From the NCBI RefSeq assembly GCF_022376445.1, contig NW_025954963.1:1550001-1614000 (forward strand): 64,000 nt of DNA. Direction: 5' to 3'. This DNA is from Fomitopsis serialis. Its lineage: Eukaryota; Basidiomycota; Agaricomycetes; Polyporales; Fomitopsidaceae. The notes below the pieces were generated by a model that saw only the letters and a program-made list of their open reading frames with translations, had not been told where the DNA came from and did not search any database. This document shows, piece by piece, positions 45,878 through 56,523 of the stretch; within the stretch, counting starts at the first letter, position 1; each line of letters starts with the position of its first letter. The position numbers and the translations under genes are program-made.

Positions 45878-47602
45878 GCGCGTGTCGGCCTCGGCGTTTG
45901 GTTACTGTGCATGAACGGTCTGATCTCTGAGACACGGCGTGCGTGCGCGCGGAGGACATTGCGATCCGCGTCTCCACAACGCCGTACGTGACGATGATAT
46001 CCGCGAACGAAAAAAGTGTGTGTATCCCGTGTATATGCCCCCGCCCACCATGTCTTCTTGGCGAGCCCCCGCGCTCTCACTGTCCCGGTTTTCTGCGAGT
46101 GTTCTGGTTTACCGCCTACCCTTATCCCCGTCCGCTTCTCCGTACATAGTTGTGTCCCGGCTCTCGTAGTCCCGTTCTCTGTCGTGTCGTGTCTCGTCTC
46201 GCTCTGCCCTCCGTCGCTGGTCTGGATGTCTTGTGTGTGCCCGCCCTGCTTGTGCTGCTCGTTGTGGTGTCCCCTCCCTGCCCCTCACGAATCACGACGT
46301 GCCATGACAGCGTAGCTATATAGCGATAGCGTAGCCCAAGCGAAGTCGAATCGAAGGCCCCGTGTAAATATATGTATGCTCTATTCCGTATCGAATATAC
46401 GACCACCCCGCTCATCCTGATCAGGACCAAGGACCGCGCAGGGATTCGCGCGAGCGACTCGCGACGTACGAATATGTCGAAGATGACCATAAACGGCAGA
46501 CTCGCCGCATCCGTCGATTTCGTGGCCGCACTCGGCGACGCCGCGCACGCGCTGATCGAGATGCGCTGGACCCGTGTGTGTGTGTTGGGGTTGCCGGACT
46601 GGTGGACTGGTGGACCGTTGCTAACGTGCGGGCGATCGCCGCACTTGCCCCATCCGGGCGCAACGCCAGAGAAGTCCAACTTTGCCGCATTCGGCGTAGA
46701 GCGGGACACGCGACCACCGTACGTTCAGCATCCCACAGAAGTTGACAGGACCCAAGTACTCACTCATGCAAGTAAAGGGACGCACGGTGGGATTGGGGGC
46801 CGGGGTCCCAGCGGATTCTACGTATTGAATTGTAGCAGGGCCCTGGACCTGCCTTCGCACCCGCCTCGAAGAGCGCAGCGTTCCCAGGACAGAATAGATC
46901 GCACGCACGGTTGTCAATTCGACGGACGCTGTTTCGTGCCACGCCCAACGCGCTCCCGTCGGACGCGAAGCACTCCGCTGAGTACAGTCAGACTCGGGAA
47001 TAGCATTCGTCGGACGCTGCGGATCCAGCGTACCTCGGCCTTCATTGATTGATTCATACCGGTGCCGGTGCAATACAGTATCTTCGCCCCACGGTTCTTC
47101 ATAAAGCGCGTTCGCTCGACACTCATTCCAGGCAGGACCTAGGCCACAGTTCGCGAACAAACCAATGCATTGAGGGGAATCATACAAATGCGATGAAGCA
47201 AACTGGCCCGTCGAGGACTACTCAGGCGTGCTACGACTAGATGCGACCATATAAACATAGCTATTTACTTAGCATACACTGCATACACTTCTCGAAGACA
47301 TAAGGGAACGTATAACCAGGAACCCATCGCCTCGGCGGCGGCCTCTTCTTGCTCAAGGACTACCAGGACGCGGCGCACCGAGCTGCCGCACAGGCTAACC
47401 CAAGTGGCGGATCCACCTCTCGCCCAGTCAAACACTCCCGACGACTCGTCTATCCGTCGGTGGCGCCGCGCGCTCTTTACACCCATCCACACTCGTTCCC
47501 GACTGCGGGAGCAACCCCGTCGTCGTGCGCTTCGTTGACGGCAAACTTGCGGTGTGCCGCGGAAGAGCCAAGAGCGAGAATCGACGCCCGTGTTGCGCGA
47601 GA
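45878..47602. other. Intergenic, tail-to-tail, 1.7 kb
   Basis: This is 3' flanks of the MADS and Red1-like genes. Open frames around 46.4-47.05 kb have no conserved motif. No gene called. Confidence 0.45.
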
Positions 47603-50600
47603 CTACCGGAGGCCCAGCAACGTCACCGCCTCCGCAACGCGATCATCGAAGCTCTTCGTTGGGCTGCGCTGTCGGATGTTCTCCAGGGCGTCCTTGATGT
47701 CCTTGACGCTGTGGTGCGACCCAGAGAAGACGGCGTGGTGCGCATAGAAGTAGCGCGCAGTCTCATCATCTACATCCCGACGAGTTGCAGAGGCATAGGT
47801 GTTAGCAAACACGAATGAGAGGTTGAGGCCATACCAGTAGGGTCTGCCGTCGGCGGTCGCGACAAATGTATACAATCGCAATCACGATCACGACATTCTC
47901 CTCCACCGGGGATTTCATACTGACAAATTGGTCTTGACGGGTCCGTGAGCAAGTTCTTCGAGTGGGCCACCTTCAGATCCTTGAGGTCTATTGAAGTGTT
48001 CCGTGGAGAACTTGAGATTGAGGAAGTGTCCATGCCGTCGTCCAGTTGATGACCTGAACTAATCCCTTCGCCAAAACTGTCAAGATGCGAGCGCGGCCGT
48101 AGAGAAGGGAAAAAGTCTAGAGGCGATGTGTAAGCAGAAAACCCAGATCTTGCATCTTGATCTTGGACGATTATATAGGAATCGGTTTGGTTTCCTGTTG
48201 CGTAAGCCTACAAAACGTCGACACAAGCACGTCAATACAGATCCGGAACGCGACGCTCTCCTGCAGAAGATCCATCGTAGACTGCATTGTGGGGGCGACA
48301 CATACCTGGGCCGACGTCTCCGCGTTTGCGCTGACGACGTCGACGTTCATAGCGTCTTCGCTTGACGTCTCGTCCACGGCCATCTGTACAAATAAAATAG
48401 AAAACAAAACAAAGAACCCGCAACAAGTTACGAAAAGACGCGATCAAAAGACGCAAGACGAAGTAGAATCCGTACACAACAGAAAGAAATAGAACGCGTG
48501 AGCAAGCAGTTACATGGCCGCCACTGCGGCGTAGCTGGGAAATATCCTTGCCGGTTGCTCTTGTCTTGCCTCATCGGTCAGCACTGTATCCGCATAGCCA
48601 TGCACGCGCAAAAGTACAGATGAAGATGGAAGCGAGGACGTACGATATGATGAACACAGAAGATAGCGCAGGCGACGGAAGCGGAAGAGCGAATGCGGGA
48701 GCATTGAAAGCAAGAAGCAGCCGTGTGAGGAAGCAGGCACAACACTAGCAAGAAAACGGAAGAAGCCACTCGCCTTGGTCGCCTGCCGTAGAGTCAAACA
48801 GACTACTCGAGATGACATCTGGTACCGACAAGCAGTTAGCGAGGCCATGATTCGTAGGGAATAGGCGAGACCTATTGGGGTTGCGGTACTGCTGGTAGCG
48901 ACAGAAGCCGACGACGAGGTTGAGATGGGCCCTGTATGTGACGAATAATGTGAGTCTCAGGGTCTTGTTCTGGCCCAAGAAGCTGAACCTCCACGAACCC
49001 AGCGGAGTCGGCGTATTGGAGCCTGTGCCATCACTAGATGAGGTGTCCTCCTCGAATGGCGCAGTGGCATGTAAATCACCGTTTGGTGCGGGGGCATCAA
49101 ACGTCGAGGTCGGTGTTGATCGAGACGCCTAAAGCACGGTCAACTCTGGTGCACAATGGCTCTCAACGGAAGGAAGCAGGCTCACAACCGCTAGCTTACG
49201 CAGCCGATTCTGCTCGCGCTGCGCAATCAGTTCTCGCATCTTCCGAATCTCCTCCTCCTTCTCTTGCAAGGCAGCTGGCGTCAAGACACGTGTCGGTGTG
49301 GCACTGCCTCGCCCTGGTGGACTCTGACGTGCCACCGAAGCTCCCGCCTGTGGTCCACCACGAGATGAAGTTGGACGGATTGAGGTGTTACCATCCTGCC
49401 TTGAACTAATGGCCCCTTCCTCCTCCTCCTCCTCCTCCTCGCTGTCGCTTAGGTCGATCACGCAACGACGCATATTACTCAGCCCCGAGAAGGTACCAGT
49501 ATTGCGCCTGGAAGAGGATTGGTGATAAGGATTGCTGTTGGAACCATTACCATGATTCGGTCGTGGCCGCGAGGCGTGTGGCTGTGTGTCGTCGTCGAAG
49601 TCGGCGGCTACGGGTCTCTTCGTACCTCTCCGCGCCGGTGGCGCCAACCGACCACGTTCAGGGGCCGGCATGGCCAGATCGAAGGAGAGACCTGGGACTG
49701 TTTCCGTTTCACTGGGACTGGTGTTCACCGGCGATCGCTCACCGGAAGACGACGCGATAGACTGGGGCGACAGATTCGCAGTGGACGGGACCGAGGCGGC
49801 GGCAGACTTTGGCCTAGTGGTGGAGACGGGCGAGGTTGTGGCGGTTGTAGGAGTTTGGACGAGACTGGTGGACGGCGACGTATGCACACTGGATGCTATC
49901 CGAGTGTCGATGGACAGCCCTGGGATGACCTCGTCGACGTCCATCGCGTCCGTGGTGGTGCCGAGACTGGGGGTCGAGGACAAGCGAGTAGGAGCCTTGC
50001 CCTTACCGGTATCCTTCTCGGGTACAGGGTCGATGCTCTTGAGGAAATCGTCTACAGTATTCGCCGGTAGCGCATCCGCCATCTCTACATCCTTTAACTC
50101 CTTCGCTACGTCGATGGGATTGACACCCGAAGTACTCGTCGACGGTGCGGCTTGTTTCTTACGAGAAGCAATAGCGGCTTTGCGAGCCAGGAGCTCCTGT
50201 CTTCGCTGCTGTTCCATGTCGAAGAGATTTGGCCCTGCAGACGAGGAACCTGGAATACCGGGAACGAAGGCAGCAGCAGTAGCGGATAAGGCAGTCTGGC
50301 TACTGGAGGCTTGCCCGTTGGTTTGAGGGTCTGCGATGGCACTCAGCTACGTAGCAGCGGAACCAGATGACGTGCAGACGTACTTGCGTGACCATTTGCC
50401 GGATGCAGCGACGTAGAATCCAACCGACCAATATTGGTTGTGGGCGTGGCGTTGAGATCGGTCGGTGCAGGTGGGTAAGGTGGAATGCCCGTAACATCGA
50501 AGTTGGGTGGTAGACGAAGGTTGAGCTCTGTGAAGACGTAGAACATTATCTCTCGGCTGACACCACAGCTGACGAGGTATTCAGGACCAACTCCCCAGCC

Positions 50601-51330
50601 CAATAGGTCTAGCACGATATCTTTGGCAGTGTCGTACTGGGCTTGTGTCACTGGGCCGTACACGACAGGTCAACGTCAACGCAAAGAATGTCATGCATGG
50701 GGACGAACTTTCTAGGCCAGGTCTGACGTGAGTTTCATCAAGCAGATATGGAAGAGGCGGGGGAGGTGGCGGCATCAACTGAGAAGGACTCTGTGTAGAC
50801 ACGGCGCTACTTGTCGACCCCGTCGAAGAGGCCGGTGTCGTCTTGATCGGCAATGCTTTGGCTGGCGTCGGAGGCTTGCCGACTTCTCTTGGGGCAGGCG
50901 TAGGTTTCGCTTTTTGCGCGACTTTGGGCTGAGGGAGAGGGGAGGCAGGTGTCGACTCGGAGTCGCTGATCTCGCCTTCTTCTCGACCTTGGCTATCATC
51001 TTCCTTGGGTTCCGGCGTTGCAGGCTTTGCGGGTGGCGCCAGATTCGGTACGGACGAGGCGGTAGAAAACGCACCAGATGGCTCCTCTTGCCCGTAATCA
51101 AGCTGGATAGAGGAGTCTGCTGAGGTGACATGCACAGCCTGAGGACGAGGAGGGATGCCAGCGGGTTCTGAACCAGATCCAAGCTTTCGTCGTCTAGACT
51201 TGAGAGTGAGAAGAGCAGCTTCACGCAGAGATGCCGTAGGATCAGCCGCGAATACCGATGGACCTGATCCTGGCTCATTGGATATACCAAAAGGCTGCTG
51301 CGCGAGAGTAGGAGCAGGCATGACAGTCAT
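47603..51330 (-). CDS. Red1/ZFC3H1-like protein with C-terminal CCCH zinc finger
   Basis: The start is set at ATG 51328-51330 (MTVMPAPTLAQQPFGISNEP). Exon 1 is Ser/Pro-rich with ASLREAALLTLKSRRRKLGS and EEGEISDSES, typical of ZFC3H1 N-termini. The next exon has the conserved DIVLDLLGWGVGPEYLVSCG, then REIMFYVFTELNLRLPPN. Splicing at about 50.4-50.3 kb leads into FVPGIPGSSSAGPNLFDMEQ and QRRQELLARKAAIASRKKQ, a Ser/Thr-rich linker with an acidic run, and a coiled coil (QEKEEEIRKMRELIAQREQN). Exons near 48.2-47.6 kb encode FSAYTSPLDFFPSLRPR, then the zinc finger C-QYEIPGGGE-C-RDRD-C-DCI-H and a final helical part to TAG 47603-47605. In fission yeast Red1 and human ZFC3H1, this family scaffolds the nuclear MTREC/PAXT RNA-elimination complex. 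Exons between 48.4 and 49.2 kb are uncertain. Confidence 0.8.
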
Positions 51331-51771
51331 TACAGCTACACAAGGGGAATCGCCAGGGTGATGGTGGGGGAGGGGGATCAAGAACGATGGTGCAGAGGAG
51401 GTTGGTCTACTTGAGGGAGAAGTCGCGTGTTCCTCACGCACGGACCATCTATATAACCATTCCTAATCCGGCTCATCTCCTCCTAGCTTCGCTCCCAAGT
51501 CAAAGCGTCCTCACACATTCGCCCATCTAGATCCGTACATTCATTATCTTGTATCAAAGCGTATCAAAGCGTACAGGGGCACCGCGCTACATGTTACATC
51601 TCTGCCGCATAACGATATAGTATATTTCTCGCTAATACTGTTCTGCCGGCATCCTCCTGTCGTAGTTCAGGCATCAAGATTCAAGCTCAGGCCATTAGTG
51701 TATTCAACCCATCCTGCTCATACATCGTCGCCGCGAATGACGAGTGGGAGAACACCTTGAATCAAATGTAA
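51331..51771. other. Intergenic, promoter of the Red1-like gene
   Basis: Short interval between the Red1-like start and the 3' end of the PGAM-like gene (same strand). It contains a short direct repeat (GTATCAAAGC twice near 51550-51572). Nothing else seen. Confidence 0.45.
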
Positions 51772-53043
51772 GCTGCACTCGTTTCAATCGGAATCGAAGT
51801 CACGGAAATACCTCCAGTTGGCAGGGAATACGAAGGGCGTCCCACAGCTGCCAAGATTCCGTTGATGATACCGCCGTGAGCAGTGATAGAAATGTCTGAG
51901 TAATACCCTGCCTGAGCTCACAAAAACTAGCAGAGAGGCCCTCACTGCGAGCCAGTGAGCAAGTGAGGCACGTACAGGTCTCCTCAGTATCGTCAAATAT
52001 CCTGTCTAGAACCGACTGCGCCCTTCCCTTGATGTGATCCTTGGTCTCTCGAACATCCGCTTGCCAGACGGCGTCTTCCTCGGTGAATCCAAGTTCGAAA
52101 CCGTACGTGGGTGGTGGGAAGTTGCGCTCGATTAAAGAACGACTGTCGCGCATGTCGCAGGTATGTACACCGTGCTCTTCACGCAGATTCTTTCCGACAC
52201 GCCAGTATCAGAAAACCTGGTTCACGCGCCGTCAAGAAACGTACCTCGAGAATCATGACCTTCCGCATAACTTGAGGGAAGCTTTCGTCGCTTGCGAACG
52301 TAATTTGCCAAGTGCTCAGGGCCCTATGCAACGGACTTGCAAAGCAACGCTGCGGGGTAGGCATGCCGTTCGGGATCTCCTTCAGCCAAGCTGTACGCGC
52401 TGTTTCGGCTTGCTGAACACCCAGAGCTGTGAGGAGGGGATCTGGTCCCCACGTCATCTCCGAGTCACCATAGAGCTTCGAATAATAGCTGTGGAACGTT
52501 AACGTTCAGCGCCGCGAGATTGGGTTGTGCTTGAAAGCGTGAAACTCAACTCGTCCCAAGCCTGGATATTGCTGTTCAGCTCAGACAATTATGCAATGAA
52601 CTCATATGACGCCTCACTCGAGTACCATACTTGGCCTCGGCGACATTGTCTGTCGGCAACCGCGAGTCAACAGGTATGGTCGTACCAGCTAAAAGGACGA
52701 CTCACGCCATCCTTGCCCATGCCTCCCGAGGAAAAATACCTTGTAAGTCGTGCCTGAAGATGCATTGTCGTTTAATTCCGCGATACGAGACTTGAACTTC
52801 GACCAGCATTCTGGAGAGTCATCTACGAGACCAAAGCGGGGTGGTAGCTATAAAGAGACCTCAGTGAACGAAGATGGCGAGGTGGGCATAGCACTAACAG
52901 CGCCGATCGTCGCTGGTGTGGCATGAACTTGGTCGTCTTGTAGAAAGAACCCGCTCACAATCTGGGAGCTCACCGTCAAACCTTGAATATGATGACACAG
53001 TTCAAGAGAGAAGGATACTCACTGAGAATTTACGACTCGACAT
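51772..53043 (-). CDS. Histidine phosphatase superfamily (PGAM-like) protein, with apparent frameshift(s)
   Basis: The start is ATG at 53041-53043 (MSSRKFS). Spliced exons read QIVSGFFLQDDQVHATPATI, LPPRFGLVDDSPECWSKFKS, then the catalytic motif VFFLGRHGQGWHNVAEAKYG (R-H-G with the phosphohistidine), MTWGPDPLLTALGVQQAETA, CFASPLHRALSTWQ, ILENLREEHGVHTCDMRDS, LGFTEEDAVWQADVRETKDH and the second catalytic His in ISITAHGGIINGI. This is the cofactor-independent branch often compared with yeast Pmu1; the substrate is unknown. Two breaks: at the first junction the phase fails by one base (about 53 kb), and near 51829 one base is missing, so the natural ending (YSLPTGG...SAAYI, stop at 51772) is replaced by an early stop at 51800. 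Six or more short introns; borders are approximate at the 5' end. Confidence 0.82.
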
Positions 53044-53949
53044 GATGTTCAACGGCCAGCCACAGATTGCGGGTTGTACCTCAGGTGGCAGCTGAAAATA
53101 CCGTGACTACAGGAGCAAAAATAACCAAGTACTGAATGTGTCAGGCCAGATGGTGACCGTGTGCGAAGTCACTGTCGATGTGCGCTCTGAGTACTTAGAG
53201 GCCGAGGAACGTGCGCACATTGCAGGCGTTGGTGAGATCTAGACTGATCCGGCCGGTGGCAACTTGAAGCCGTATATTACAGCTGTTTTAGAAACGATAG
53301 GCCGCTCGCACACGGGAGGTACCTGCAGTGTCCGGAGCGGGGTTTTGGCTGGCGAGATGGCCGACGGTTGGCGAAGTCACGCACTGTCTACAGCCTACTG
53401 CCGTTGCCGTTCAGAGATGTGCTCTCGAACTCGACTCTGACGTCTGCGTGAGGTATTACAGTAGAGGTCGTTGCGCGTACCGTTCCGAGATTCAAGTTTA
53501 ATGAGGCGGCAAACAGGTCTGCTCGCGCGCGATCCGAGTTCGAGTCGTCTTTCTATTTACTCGGATTAACCTGATTGCGAAGCCGTCCTCTACTCTTTGC
53601 TCTACACTTGGTACTTACCCCGGCGCGCCGCCCATTGACGAGCGGAGCCTGAGGCAGACTCGGACAACTTCTTGAAGTTGTTTATGCTCATGGTCTTGTG
53701 CTATAGTGCTGTACTGCACTCTGCACTCTGCCACGACGTGTGCCCAGAGTCTAACTACTTGATACTCAACGCAACTGACAGTATTCCACTGAACAGGCTT
53801 GGGCCAACTGGTTACACATGCTGAGCGCGATGCGCCTACATCGGAGTAGCGACATTTACCGTCGTCAGGATCCTCGGCAGTAACTCGCACAGTACTATTG
53901 ACTACCCTGGCTTTCATCATGTGAGGTAGAGTAGCTACAAAAGAGACTT
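53044..53949. other. Intergenic
   Basis: Promoter of the PGAM-like gene, running to the inner end of the right inverted-repeat arm. No conserved coding sequence. Confidence 0.45.
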
Positions 53950-54022
53950 CAATGTTAGGGCCCTAGGGCTCGATGTACATGACATGTGGGAATCGTACAA
54001 CACTGTAATCAGGCAAGTCAGA

Positions 54023-55870
54023 TTACATGAAATCTTGCCATACTAATGCCTCCTCGTCTCCATCGACCGCCAAGAACTGGCCGCCAAACAAATCATCCTC
54101 CCAGTGATAGTCGTCTATGGTTGTGGCGTTTCGTTGGTAGTCGATGGTGCCATCCCAATCCACGTCGCGCACGACTTCATTCAACAGATCGATCTCCTCC
54201 CTATCAACGTTGACAGGGTGGACGATGCGTAGTTGTTCAATCTCGGCGCCACACTCGTACCGGTCCATGAAACAATCGAGAAGGCCATCGACGAGTCTCG
54301 CATCGTCTTCGACAGGAATCCCTGGGATGAAGTCATCATAGCCGTGATGGCTGAAGAAACATTCCATCAATGTGAGGCGGCGGAGTTGTGGGAGGACGTA
54401 ATGATAGAAATGGCCCTCGCCGGTTTCCTTCCGCTCTCCAAGGCGTCGCTCGAGTAGCACCTCCGAGAGCCAGTTGCACGACGCGGAGTTGATGACAAAA
54501 AGCTCTGTGACCTTGTCTGTCGAATGGAGAAGGGTGCGCCATGCGGCCAGCGGAAACCAGCGGGCTGTGATGAAGAGGTTGCGGATGTCGCGGATAGGGA
54601 AGAGTCGGCAGATATCCATAATCACGGTGCCAACATCAACCATCCGATCGGAGCGTAGCTCGAAGTCAGGAGTGTACTTGTCGAGCACGGTTCCAGCACC
54701 CCGCATCGCGTGATGGTCGATTTCTTTTGGATATGCTTTCAAGTGGACGCATTTTGACAAATGGCCGGAGAAGTTAGCATGGAGAGTCAAGAGAGTCCCC
54801 AAGCTAGCCATCTTGGTCGCCACAGCGGCGAGGAGTGCAGCACCAAGTGGCATTGAGTCCCCTTCTAATTGCAGAGAAAGGCGCGACAGCGAAGGGGTCT
54901 CCAAATACTTGAGGAGGCAGGCGCAATTGGATGGAGTTTCCCGGACACGTAGATGTCGTAGATATGGCAAAGACGCTCGGGTCGAAGCCTTCGGGACCAC
55001 TGTTCGGTCGACCGGTGCAGTTAGCGATGTCTCCATGACAAACTCCTCGAGAAGGCTCATCTGGGAGAGGGCATCGAGCATAGTCTGCACGTCGACAAGT
55101 GGTGTGTCTCGTTGTTGTACGGAGGTGATGGTCAAATGCGTCAGTTGCGGCAACAGAAATTGGTTCCATTGCAAACGAAGATCGTGCAGCTCAAGGCGCC
55201 GGAGACGGTGGGCACCAGCACGGTGCAGTAGTGGGTGGATATAGTCGTGCTCGGTGGAGGACACGTGTTCGGTATATTCGCACCGGATGGTCAACGATTC
55301 GAGAAGCGGAACCGGTCCGTCCAGCAATTGCAACGTCCTGTTCGTGAACGGGCGTTTGACAGTGACGGACAAGGAGCGCATACGGGCCAGGTGCGATAAC
55401 ACCAACGCCACTGTCTCCTCCGAGTCTTCGGGCAACGAGCCTCGCAAGAGTTCAAGCATCGATATGCCTGTCACCGGGGAAGTCATGGTCACGTACAGGG
55501 GTGCCTTCTTGGACCGTGCCAGTACCTCCGCCGTCCACTCGCGCCGCATCACCGTCAAGTTGCACCAGAGGGCAGGGCAGTTCAGTGCCACGGAGCGCCA
55601 GTGCTTGCAGACATGGGACACGCGTATCCAGTCATAGGGTGTCTCAGTCGACCACATGCTGTAATATGCATCACTGCCGTCGACGGCAGCCGTATACAAA
55701 AAGACCTCGGAGAGGATTTCCGTAGGGAGCTCAGATATGGGTGCGAGGCGGTTCAAACGCGATTTGAGGTCGACGAGGTAGTTTGAAAAGCGGGTTATTT
55801 CGTCTGCAATCGCCTGGCGAGTATGTGGCGCCGCCGAGGCTGGGTTTGTACGGCACCCGCTCACGTCCAT
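54023..55870 (-). CDS. F-box protein copy 2B (615 aa, single exon)
   Basis: The start is ATG at 55868-55870 (MDVSGCRTNPAS), corresponding to that of 2A. Domains as in 2A: helical RQAIADEITRFSNYLVDLKS; F-box-like APISELPTEILSEVF with IRVSHVCKHWRSVALNCPAL; LRR-like repeats; FPIRDIRNLFITARWFPL; acidic C-terminus. Differences from 2A are concentrated in the stretch after the F-box (VTGISMLELLRGSLPEDS versus VEDVPAFGSSRPLVHEES) and at the C-terminal end (EALVWQDFM versus EGMAFHVI). The frame is fully open, so both copies look functional. SCF adaptor by family; substrate unknown. Confidence 0.85.
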   Translation of the reverse strand: MDVSGCRTNPASAAPHTRQAIADEITRFSNYLVDLKSRLNRLAPISELPTEILSEVFLYTAAVDGSDAYYSMWSTETPYDWIRVSHVCKHWRSVALNCPALWCNLTVMRREWTAEVLARSKKAPLYVTMTSPVTGISMLELLRGSLPEDSEETVALVLSHLARMRSLSVTVKRPFTNRTLQLLDGPVPLLESLTIRCEYTEHVSSTEHDYIHPLLHRAGAHRLRRLELHDLRLQWNQFLLPQLTHLTITSVQQRDTPLVDVQTMLDALSQMSLLEEFVMETSLTAPVDRTVVPKASTRASLPYLRHLRVRETPSNCACLLKYLETPSLSRLSLQLEGDSMPLGAALLAAVATKMASLGTLLTLHANFSGHLSKCVHLKAYPKEIDHHAMRGAGTVLDKYTPDFELRSDRMVDVGTVIMDICRLFPIRDIRNLFITARWFPLAAWRTLLHSTDKVTELFVINSASCNWLSEVLLERRLGERKETGEGHFYHYVLPQLRRLTLMECFFSHHGYDDFIPGIPVEDDARLVDGLLDCFMDRYECGAEIEQLRIVHPVNVDREEIDLLNEVVRDVDWDGTIDYQRNATTIDDYHWEDDLFGGQFLAVDGDEEALVWQDFM

Positions 55871-56523
55871 TTGAGTACCCAAACTGTGAAGGTTTACGGT
55901 AAGCGAGCTACAGCAGCGTCGAGAGCTTATACAACATACAGAGGCGGCAGTGAGTGTGTAACGGCGCTCAGAGTCAGACGTGGTAATGGGGCGAGAACAA
56001 AGAACGACTCAGGCTGTGCGATCAAGATACGATCTCAGCCACACTGACGCGACGCCGGTGCTCAACGCTTCTGTAATGGGCAAGGTCGGCTCGGGCGGTC
56101 GCAGTGGCTGCGGTCGCACGGAACGGGCAGAGCGAGTTAGACCGCGCACGGGAAGGACCCAAATACTGGTGTTGGAATTGAAAGGCGAAAAGCTACGGTA
56201 CAGGCTGGCGCGATGTATCTACGTGCTGACATAAGCATGTGGCGGGCGCGCCCGTTACAGCCTCAGCTTCGCGCCGGGTCCCTAATAGTACGGGTACTAC
56301 ACACCCGCGTGCGTGCAAAGTGTGACGATGTATACGTAGTGTGGACTGGGAGGGGGATCTCTCTTTGTTCGGCAACGGATAGTCAGGATACGTGCTGTAA
56401 CATTCTGATCAACGAAAACTAGGTACTTACTATGACATTGATATTGTGAAGAGAAATGTGTGCGCTATAATAAACAATACATGATGCATGATGTCCCAGC
56501 AAGTGAGACATAGGCAAGCAAAC
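55871..56523. other. Spacer between F-box genes 1B and 2B
   Basis: Inverted counterpart of 26811-27464. It includes the presumed 2B promoter. Nothing else coding. Confidence 0.6.
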
